Positions 14,371 to 20,177 of a stretch of DNA of 20,177 nt are shown here, in pieces. How positions within the stretch are numbered: the stretch's first letter is position 1; each line of letters begins with the position of its first letter. The position numbers and the translations under genes were made by a program. The notes under the pieces were generated by a model. The model was not told the DNA's origin. It made no database searches and was given only the letters and a program-made list of their open reading frames with translations. The DNA is taken from assembly GCA_964532085.1 (NCBI GenBank), contig CAZHHH010000040.1, positions 1 to 20,177 on the forward strand, given 5' to 3'. Origin of the DNA: CAZHHH01 sp964532085 (lineage in GTDB: Bacteria > Bacteroidota > Bacteroidia > Bacteroidales > Marinilabiliaceae).

Positions 14371-14402
14371 AAGGAAAAGAGAGGTTCGCCTCTCTTTTCT
14401 TT
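14371..14402. terminator. Terminator hairpin, copy 3 core, shared with HTCS
   Basis: A stem of up to 14 bp (14371-14384 with 14389-14402, one G-T wobble) with a TTCG tetraloop and a T run on the plus strand. On the minus strand it begins 1 nt after the HTCS stop codon, so it probably also ends the HTCS transcript. Confidence 0.75.
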
Positions 14403-14403
14403 T

Positions 14404-17400
14404 TTATTTAAATTTTCCAGGTGTGACACCATATTTGTTTTTAAAACTTTTTGAAAATGATGAAATGCTGGAAAATCCAACAGCATATACTGTTTCTGTA
14501 ACGTTTAGCTCACCTCCTTTTAATAGAGCAGCAGCCTTTTTAAGTCTGTAGTTTATAATAATTTCACTAGGTGATAAACCACTAATTTCTTTTACTTTTC
14601 TATATAGATGTGTTGAGCTTATATGAATTTTGTTAGCTATAAATTCTACTGTAAGCTTTGGATTGGAAATATTATTCTCAATAATTAATATAACTTTTGA
14701 TAAAAACTGTTCATCTTCATCTACAATATCTTTTTTTGTGGGTGTTATGATTAATTGTTTTCTAATAAATTTAATAAGTTCTTCTTCTCTTTCAAATATA
14801 GAATTAATGCAAGAATCTAAATAATCAATGTCAAACGGTTTGGTTATATATATACTCGCTCCACTCTTTATACCTTCAATTTTATGTTCTTCAAAAGCTT
14901 TTGCAGTTAATAAGATAATTGGAATATGTGCTGTTGTTTTTTCTTCTTTAATCTTTATTGATAGTTCAATTCCATCCATAATCGGCATTGTGATATCACT
15001 AATTATTAAGCTTGGGTGCATTTTGTCTGTTTTTTCTAGTGCATCTTTGCCATTTGTTGAAGTTATTATCTTGTATTTGTGCTGTAGATTCCATTTTATA
15101 TAATCTAAAATATCTTGATTGTCATCTACCACTAAAATGGTTTTTTTATTTATCCCTTCCAGTTCATCTGTTGAGATGCTGTCAATTATTTCATATTGTT
15201 CTGTTTTTCTGTCAATTTTAGTTGTTTTGTTTGAGACAGTAGCTGACAAATCAATTGTAAATCTCGTTCCTTCATTTGGTGTACTTTCAACGGTAATTTC
15301 ACCTTTGTGAAGTTCTATATATTGCTTAGTTAGTGTTAAACCAATACCTGAGCCAGTTTTATGTATCTCTCCGTTATTTGAAGATTGGTAAAATTGATTA
15401 AATATTTTATCTAAATCATCTGACGAAATTCCAATCCCGCTATCTTCAATGGTAAATATAAGTTTATTCTCGAAAACTATATTAAGTTCAATTTTTCCTC
15501 CAAAATTTGTGAATTTAAAGGCATTTGAGAGCAAATTAAAAAGTATAATTTCGAGCTTTTCTCTATCTGCCTCTATTGTGACATCTTTTTTTGGTAAATT
15601 AATTTGATAATTTATCTCATTTCTATTGGCTACATCGCTAAATGAGTTGTATACATCGAAACAGAGAGTATTTAAGTTAAAAGTAGATAAGTTAAGCTTT
15701 ATATCTGCGCTTTCTATTTTTCGCAAGTCTAAGAGCTGATTTACCAATCTTGAAAGTCTAAGACCATTTTTATAGGCTAATTGTAGAATATTCTTTTGTG
15801 ATGGATCTTTAAGTTCATCCAGAATTTGCTTTATTGGTGGTAAAATTAGGGTCAAAGGAGTTCTAAATTCGTGAGATATATTTGTGAAAAAATTAATTTT
15901 AGATTCATATATTTTTTTATCATTTTCGCTTTGTAGTTTTATTATTTCAACCTCATTTTTTAGTTTATATCTATATTTAAATATGTTGAATACAAGATAT
16001 ATTAAAGCAATAATTATAACAATGTATAAGATTATGAATAAGTTGCTTAAAAGAATATGTGGTCTTATATTTATTGGAATCTCTTTAGTATCACTCCAAT
16101 CGCCATTTAGACTTTTTCCTTTGATTTCAAGCTTATATTTGCCTGGTTTGATGTTTGAATATACTGCAATATTTCTTTCACCTGTTGCTTTATTCCAAAT
16201 GTTTTCAGACGGTGTTAATCTGTATTTATATTGAGAAGTTTGTGGTGAGAAGTAATCAAGAGTTGTTAAATCAGCTGATATAGCATTTTGATTATATTTT
16301 AATTCTATATTATTTAGAAAGTTGATCTCTTTATCAAAAATATTGCTTTCGTCTAGTGGTGATTGTAATTGATTGTTGATATAAAATGCAGATATATAAA
16401 TATCACTTATTTCATTTTTTTTCTTAATGTTTTCTATATCTATTTCAACATATCCATTGTCTCCTCCAAAAAATATAGTTTTGTTGTCATAAACTGTTGA
16501 TGAGTGGTTGTAAAATCCTTTAAAATAGGTGTTAGTGTTAATTGGGATAGTGATTTGTGTATCATCACTAATTTTTATTATTGAATTGTAGGTTGTTGCA
16601 ATTATATTAGAATTTTCACCTTCTGTTATGTTGATTAGCTTAGATGAAGTAGGATTTTCTAACTCTATAATCTTATCTATTCCTTTGTCAGGTATATATT
16701 TTATAAAACTATTCTCAATTCCTAGCCAAATAGTACCATCTTTACTATATAAATGAGAAGTAATTGGTTTCTTTTCAATGATTTTTTCAACTTCAATAAT
16801 ATTTTGCTTTTGCAAGTTTTTAGTATCTATTTCCCAAAATTCTTCTCTGTTATCAACAAATAATCTTTTTCCATCAGTAAGGAATTTTCCTTGATCGCTT
16901 TTATCAATTTCTAAGAATTTAAGATTCTCTAGTTTTTTGGTGTCACCAACTATTTTAAAAAGTCCACCTTCCCATGCACTAACCCACACACTGTTGTCGT
17001 CCATTATAGCAAATCCACTTATATAATTTGATGTTAGCCCATTCTCTTTATTTGCAGTTATGGATTTCATTACTTGTTTTTCTTCATTCCATATATTTAT
17101 TCCTCCAGCAGTTCCAATCCAGATTTGGTCGTAGTTATCTTTTGCAAGTGCATATACATTATCTAACAAAATTCTCTCATTAATTGGGGATGTTGTTGTA
17201 AAATACTTCTCTTTACCATTTTTTATATTTTTCTTAACAACGCCATGAATTGTAGCCATCCATAAGTTGCCATATCTGTCTGTAAGCATCGATTTTACTT
17301 GGTTCCCGGCTCGTGGTTGGTTTGTTGAGTAGAATATTTCATGCATTACATATGCAGGTGTTGCGCTATTAATAAAGCTAACTCCTCCTGATGTTATAAA

Positions 17401-18351
17401 CCAAATTCTCTTTTTATTATCTTCAAATATTTCCCAAATAACGTTGCTAGCTATGGTATGATTTTGAAGAGGGTCGTGGAAGTGGGTAGAGACTTGGTTA
17501 TTATTTAAGTTTAATATATTTAAGCCAAAGTCAGTTCCTAACCATAATAGAGTATCATTCTGTTGATATATACATTTTATAACTTCGTTGCTTAGTTTGA
17601 TGTTGTCTAAGTTGTAGTCAATGGGTTTGTAGTTGTAAATATTGAAACTGACTAATCCTGTTTCAGTACCTACCCAAATTATAGAGTCATTTGTGGATGA
17701 AGTTTCAATTGTTAAAACTAAATTATTTGAAATTAATGGTTTTCTGTCTCCTTTTAATTGAAAACTTTTAAACTCATTATTTTTAAATCTATTTAATCCA
17801 TCATAAGTGCCTATCCATATTGAGCCATCTTTGGTTTCTGAAAATGCTCGAATAGTGTTGTGACTTATATCTGAATTTTGTCTGTTATAATATAGATATG
17901 AGTTTTGTTGCTCATCGTAAACTAATATACCATTCTCAGTACCTATCCATACTTTCCCTTTACTATCTTTAAATAGTGCTCTAACGGTTTTAGAATGCCC
18001 TATATTAATCTGTTTTATTTCAAATGTTTGAATGTCTATTTTGGCTAAGCCGTTCCACGTGCCAATCCAAATCTGTTCATTATCATACAAAAGACAGCTA
18101 ATGTTATTTGATGGAATAGTTGTAGGTGTTCCATTATATTTGAATTTTGTTATTCTGTAGCCATCATATCTTGCAATGCCCTCTTCTGTGCCTATCCATA
18201 CAAATCCATATTTATCTTGAATTATCGAATTTGATTCATTTGAATTTAGACCTTTTTGCACTGTTAAATTTGTAAAAAGATGTAGAGGAGTAGATTTTAT
18301 TACAAGAAAATGTAATAATAAGAGTGTTAAAACTGTAATTTTTCGCCTCAT
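14404..18351 (-). CDS. Hybrid two-component system sensor/regulator (HTCS), probably galactan-responsive
   Basis: A one-protein signalling system of 1315 residues. Numbering from ATG 18351: signal peptide or first membrane segment (1-20, MRRKITVLTLLLLHFLVI); a periplasmic sensor of two beta-propellers with repeated WIGT/WLGT 'reg_prop' blades (about 25-640); a Y_Y_Y domain (about 680-760); a membrane helix (about 769-791); HisKA with SHEFRTP, phospho-acceptor His827; HATPase with N943, DSGIGI and GSGIGL; a receiver domain with phospho-acceptor Asp1119 (IISDITMP) and Lys1171; and an AraC-type double helix-turn-helix (about 1225-1315, ending GVTPGKFK). All catalytic residues are present. An in-frame ATG at 18396 lies inside the probable -7 box, so 18351 is preferred. 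It is divergent from GH53; inducer identity is inferred from that. Confidence 0.95.
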   Translation of the reverse strand: MRRKITVLTLLLLHFLVIKSTPLHLFTNLTVQKGLNSNESNSIIQDKYGFVWIGTEEGIARYDGYRITKFKYNGTPTTIPSNNISCLLYDNEQIWIGTWNGLAKIDIQTFEIKQINIGHSKTVRALFKDSKGKVWIGTENGILVYDEQQNSYLYYNRQNSDISHNTIRAFSETKDGSIWIGTYDGLNRFKNNEFKSFQLKGDRKPLISNNLVLTIETSSTNDSIIWVGTETGLVSFNIYNYKPIDYNLDNIKLSNEVIKCIYQQNDTLLWLGTDFGLNILNLNNNQVSTHFHDPLQNHTIASNVIWEIFEDNKKRIWFITSGGVSFINSATPAYVMHEIFYSTNQPRAGNQVKSMLTDRYGNLWMATIHGVVKKNIKNGKEKYFTTTSPINERILLDNVYALAKDNYDQIWIGTAGGINIWNEEKQVMKSITANKENGLTSNYISGFAIMDDNSVWVSAWEGGLFKIVGDTKKLENLKFLEIDKSDQGKFLTDGKRLFVDNREEFWEIDTKNLQKQNIIEVEKIIEKKPITSHLYSKDGTIWLGIENSFIKYIPDKGIDKIIELENPTSSKLINITEGENSNIIATTYNSIIKISDDTQITIPINTNTYFKGFYNHSSTVYDNKTIFFGGDNGYVEIDIENIKKKNEISDIYISAFYINNQLQSPLDESNIFDKEINFLNNIELKYNQNAISADLTTLDYFSPQTSQYKYRLTPSENIWNKATGERNIAVYSNIKPGKYKLEIKGKSLNGDWSDTKEIPINIRPHILLSNLFIILYIVIIIALIYLVFNIFKYRYKLKNEVEIIKLQSENDKKIYESKINFFTNISHEFRTPLTLILPPIKQILDELKDPSQKNILQLAYKNGLRLSRLVNQLLDLRKIESADIKLNLSTFNLNTLCFDVYNSFSDVANRNEINYQINLPKKDVTIEADREKLEIILFNLLSNAFKFTNFGGKIELNIVFENKLIFTIEDSGIGISSDDLDKIFNQFYQSSNNGEIHKTGSGIGLTLTKQYIELHKGEITVESTPNEGTRFTIDLSATVSNKTTKIDRKTEQYEIIDSISTDELEGINKKTILVVDDNQDILDYIKWNLQHKYKIITSTNGKDALEKTDKMHPSLIISDITMPIMDGIELSIKIKEEKTTAHIPIILLTAKAFEEHKIEGIKSGASIYITKPFDIDYLDSCINSIFEREEELIKFIRKQLIITPTKKDIVDEDEQFLSKVILIIENNISNPKLTVEFIANKIHISSTHLYRKVKEISGLSPSEIIINYRLKKAAALLKGGELNVTETVYAVGFSSISSFSKSFKNKYGVTPGKFK

Positions 18352-18393
18352 TTTATTAATGTTTTTTAACAATATGTATTTTTGACTTATTTT

Positions 18394-18401
18394 CAAACTT
18401 A
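18394..18401 (-). promoter_or_regulatory. -7 box of the HTCS promoter
   Basis: On the minus strand TAAGTTTG (18401-18394) is an exact TAnnTTTG match, 43 nt before the ATG at 18351. There is no TTTG at -33. Instead one copy of the 18-bp direct repeat (18410-18427) covers that position, which would allow autoregulation. Confidence 0.5.
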
Positions 18402-18409
18402 CATTAAAA

Positions 18410-18500
18410 TATTAAAAATGTATGATTAAAGAATCTTTTTTACTCTTTGTTGACCATTAAACAGCTTAAAAATGGGTCTAGTTATTGAAAATGTATGATT
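18410..18500. promoter_or_regulatory. Pair of 18-bp direct repeats, candidate HTCS operator
   Basis: TATTAAAAATGTATGATT (18410-18427) and TATTGAAAATGTATGATT (18483-18500) match at 17 of 18 bases. Their spacing is 73 bp, close to seven helical turns, so both sites would face the same side of the DNA. One copy abuts the HTCS -7 box and the other lies 49 nt upstream of the GH53 -7 box. AraC-type regulators commonly bind direct repeats, so these are candidate binding sites for the HTCS output domain. Confidence 0.5.
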
Positions 18501-18549
18501 TCAGCAATTTTTTGTAAGAAAAGAGTAAGCGATTAGTTTAACAGTTTTT

Positions 18550-18557
18550 TACTTTTG
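18550..18557 (+). promoter_or_regulatory. -7 box of the GH53 promoter
   Basis: TACTTTTG is an exact TAnnTTTG match, 46 nt before the ATG. No TTTG lies at the expected -33 position (about 18526-18530). That fits a promoter depending on an activator. Confidence 0.5.
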
Positions 18558-18603
18558 TAGTGAGTTAAATAATTAAAATGATTAATAATATTAAATGTAA
18601 AGG

Positions 18604-19851
18604 ATGAAGAAGTTGAGTTTTATAGTCGGAATTATGTTAGTGTTTTTTTCTTGCACTAAATTAGAAGTAAGACCATATATCGAAGATGATAAAAAAGAAG
18701 ATAATGGTTCAAATGATAATGGAGGTAATGATATTAATATTAGCTCTTATTATGATATTCCAGACTATATAAAAGGGGTGGATTTATCTTATATAAATCA
18801 AATTGAAGATAAAGGTGGTGTATATAAAGAAGATGGTGAAGTTGTAGACCCTTATGAGCTTTTTGGCAGAAAAGGAGCTAATGTTGTTCGTATAAGAGTA
18901 TGGCATAATCCAATATGGCATAAAAGTTCAAATGTTTATGGAGAAAATTCTGAACTTTATAGTTATGGCGATGATATTAAAAAAAGTATTCGAAGAGCTA
19001 AAGAGAATGGAATGGCCGTACTTTTAGATTTTCATTACTCAGACACTTGGGCTGATCCAGGTAAACAAATAGTGCCAGAAGCGTGGAAAAACATAACAAG
19101 TATAGCCGTTTTAGAAGATTCAATCTATAATTATACATATAAAGTTATGAATGAATTACTAAAAGAAGATTTATTGCCTGAAATGGTACAAGTTGGAAAT
19201 GAGACCAATTGCGGAATGATGATAACCAATACAAATTCTGGTTTTCCATCTTTAAATACTTGTAATGGCGAATGGGTTAATATGGGTAAAGCTGTAAATT
19301 CTGCAATTTCGGCCATTAGAGATATTGATAAAAAATCTGGCAAGAAAACTACAATTGCTCTGCACGTGGCAGACCCTAAAAATCTGGATAGATGGCTGGG
19401 TGATGCAATAAAGAATGGTAAAATTACAGATTTTGAAGTAATGGGTGTCTCATTTTATCATATTTGGCATACGCAGGTCTCTTTCGCTAATTTGCCTACC
19501 GTTATTAAGACTGCAAAAAAGAATCATAATAAAGAGATTGTAATTATGGAGACAGCATATCCATTTACTACGTCTGGAAATGATAGTTATAATAATATCT
19601 ATTACGATCAAGATGTTGTTGAGGATTTTGCATACACAGTAACTGGTCAATATGAATTTATGAAAAAACTTAATGAAAACATGGTTGATGCAGGTGCTAA
19701 GGGCGTTTTCTATTGGGAGCCAGCTTGGATTTCTTCTAATTTAAAAGATGAATGGGGACAAGGTTCATCTTGGGAAAATTGTGCGTTTTTCGATTTTTCT
19801 GGTGAAGTTACTTCTGCAATTGACTATTTGACAATTGATTATTTAAAGTAA
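18604..19851 (+). CDS. GH53 endo-beta-1,4-galactanase, surface lipoprotein
   Basis: A 415-residue glycoside hydrolase family 53 enzyme that cleaves beta-1,4-galactan (type I arabinogalactan, pectin side chains). It has a lipoprotein signal (MKKLSFIVGIMLVFFSC, lipidated Cys17), then a low-complexity Asp/Asn/Gly linker (about 28-46). The TIM barrel follows: KGVDLSYINQIEDKGG, GANVVRIRVWHNP, VLLDFHYSDTWADPGKQ, QVGNE with acid/base Glu200, VIMETAYPF with nucleophile Glu316, and GVFYWEPAWI. Both catalytic Glu are present, and length is normal. The linker and lipid anchor suggest display at the outer membrane surface. The GH2 gene follows after 15 nt, so the two are cotranscribed. Confidence 0.95.
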   Translation: MKKLSFIVGIMLVFFSCTKLEVRPYIEDDKKEDNGSNDNGGNDINISSYYDIPDYIKGVDLSYINQIEDKGGVYKEDGEVVDPYELFGRKGANVVRIRVWHNPIWHKSSNVYGENSELYSYGDDIKKSIRRAKENGMAVLLDFHYSDTWADPGKQIVPEAWKNITSIAVLEDSIYNYTYKVMNELLKEDLLPEMVQVGNETNCGMMITNTNSGFPSLNTCNGEWVNMGKAVNSAISAIRDIDKKSGKKTTIALHVADPKNLDRWLGDAIKNGKITDFEVMGVSFYHIWHTQVSFANLPTVIKTAKKNHNKEIVIMETAYPFTTSGNDSYNNIYYDQDVVEDFAYTVTGQYEFMKKLNENMVDAGAKGVFYWEPAWISSNLKDEWGQGSSWENCAFFDFSGEVTSAIDYLTIDYLK

Positions 19852-19866
19852 GATTTAAAATTTATA

Positions 19867-20177
19867 ATGAAAAAATTTATAACCGCTATATTAATATTAC
19901 TGGCTTTTGTAGGGTGCTATCACACAAAAGTAGATTTAGGCAAAGAGTATGAATCACTTTTTAATGATGATTGGTATTTTATAAAAGATGTGGATAAGTC
20001 TATAGATGAAATTTTACAATTAAATAGTCAAAATTGGCAAAAAGTAAAACTTCCGCATAGTGCTAACATAGAGCCTTTGGTAATAAAAGACCAACAGTGG
20101 CAAGGAGTTGCATATTATAAAAAAGATTTTTTCATTGATAAAAGTCTTGAAAAAAATCATATTGCCTTAAATTTTGA
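19867..20177 (+). CDS. GH2-family glycosidase, probable beta-galactosidase (5' part)
   Basis: The first 103 codons of a lipoprotein glycosidase, cut by the window end. The signal peptide is MKKFITAILILLAFVGC with lipidated Cys17. Next comes the start of the GH2 sugar-binding jelly-roll domain: FNDDWYFIKD, WQKVKLPHSANIEPL and QQWQGVAYYKKDFFID, the pattern seen at the N-terminus of LacZ-like enzymes. The catalytic TIM barrel lies outside the window. GH2 covers beta-galactosidases, mannosidases and glucuronidases. The galactanase 15 nt upstream makes beta-galactosidase, trimming galacto-oligosaccharides, the best guess. Confidence 0.8.
   Translation, partial: MKKFITAILILLAFVGCYHTKVDLGKEYESLFNDDWYFIKDVDKSIDEILQLNSQNWQKVKLPHSANIEPLVIKDQQWQGVAYYKKDFFIDKSLEKNHIALNF

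Larger units (their letters stand above)
13332..14402. repeat. Triplicated intergenic cassette (period about 384-407 bp)
   Basis: This gene-free stretch between coaE and the HTCS gene holds three imperfect direct copies of one composite unit. In order, each unit has: (a) a T-rich block beginning GTTAC and ending AAGGTAT or AAAGTAT (from 13332, 13730 and 14135); (b) a variable AT-rich spacer; (c) a block with two GTTAA/GTTAAA motifs around a CTGTTAAA; (d) a highly conserved 122-123 bp core starting TTTTTGATAAA and ending in a terminator hairpin. In the first two units there is also (e) a second terminator hairpin of the GGTTCTCTC type. Core copies start at 13489, 13873 and 14280. The spacers have diverged much more than the cores. 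No protein of normal length is encoded. Confidence 0.88.
14280..14402 (+). repeat. Cassette core, copy 3
   Basis: Same organisation, with a stem-loop at 14298-14308/14315-14325 and a terminator at 14371-14402. It ends directly against the stop codon of the convergent HTCS gene (14404), so the second hairpin seen in the other units is absent here. Confidence 0.85.

Noticed and set aside
13489..14402. CRISPR array or insertion sequence
   Set aside because: Only three copies about 400 bp apart, no transposase, no terminal inverted repeats or target duplications visible.
13325..14403. tRNA or other known RNA gene in the long gene-free region
   Set aside because: No cloverleaf, no GTTCRANNC T-arm and no other familiar RNA signature was found; only the cassette hairpins.
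14630..16234. Several plus-strand open frames of 63-116 codons
   Set aside because: They lie antisense inside the HTCS gene, which has intact kinase, receiver and AraC domains. The frames show no recognisable domain and are a by-product of AT-rich coding sequence.
18352..18396. Upstream start for the HTCS at 18396
   Set aside because: It overlaps the probable -7 box, and the signal peptide begins properly at MRRKITVL (18351).

Overview
The window comes from a strongly AT-rich member of the Bacteroidota, most likely order Bacteroidales. Several things point there. There is a hybrid two-component system (HTCS) next to a GH53 and a GH2 glycosidase. Promoters are of the Bacteroides type (TTTG, then TAnnTTTG about 20 nt downstream), and Shine-Dalgarno sequences are largely absent. 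NusB is long, FeoA and FeoB are fused, a PUR-like DUF3276 protein is present, and the order nusB-yajC-ybbR-coaE is kept.

Layout. Bases 1-3495 hold a leftward operon. In transcription order it encodes a single-SIS arabinose-5-phosphate isomerase, an isochorismatase-like hydrolase, a PfkB sugar kinase, a small LapA-like membrane protein, a WbqC-family protein and an MFS transporter cut by the window start. Gaps are 1-14 nt, with one 14-nt overlap. A degenerate TTCAATG-type tandem repeat (about 3529-3675) separates this operon from the rightward genes: a SlyD-like FKBP isomerase with its own promoter and terminator, then aroC and an ATP-cone/Mrr-like nuclease. Convergent to the nuclease is the leftward iron-uptake pair feoAB plus a FeoB-associated Cys-rich membrane peptide. 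A thiamine-binding (MTH1187/YkoF-like) protein and a DUF3276 protein converge on a 43-bp perfect palindrome that acts as a shared terminator. Next come nusB-yajC (with terminator) and ybbR-coaE.

Bases 13325-14403 (1.08 kb) are gene-free and hold the most unusual feature here. It is a triplicated intergenic cassette with a period of about 384-407 bp. The 122-123 bp core is about 96% identical between copies. Each core has a stem-loop whose sequence differences preserve pairing, a possible 15-codon reading frame, a GGTTAA-rich tract and a strong terminator hairpin. Two copies carry a second terminator downstream.

From 14404 to the end lies the start of a galactan-utilisation locus. A leftward HTCS sensor/regulator is divergent from a lipoprotein endo-beta-1,4-galactanase (GH53), which is followed by the beginning of a GH2 lipoprotein (probable beta-galactosidase). 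The 252-bp divergent region contains promoter -7 boxes for both sides and an 18-bp direct repeat spaced 73 bp apart (about seven helical turns), a candidate HTCS operator. The likely logic is that the HTCS senses galactan oligosaccharides in the periplasm and switches on the two hydrolases. No SusC/SusD pair is visible inside the window.
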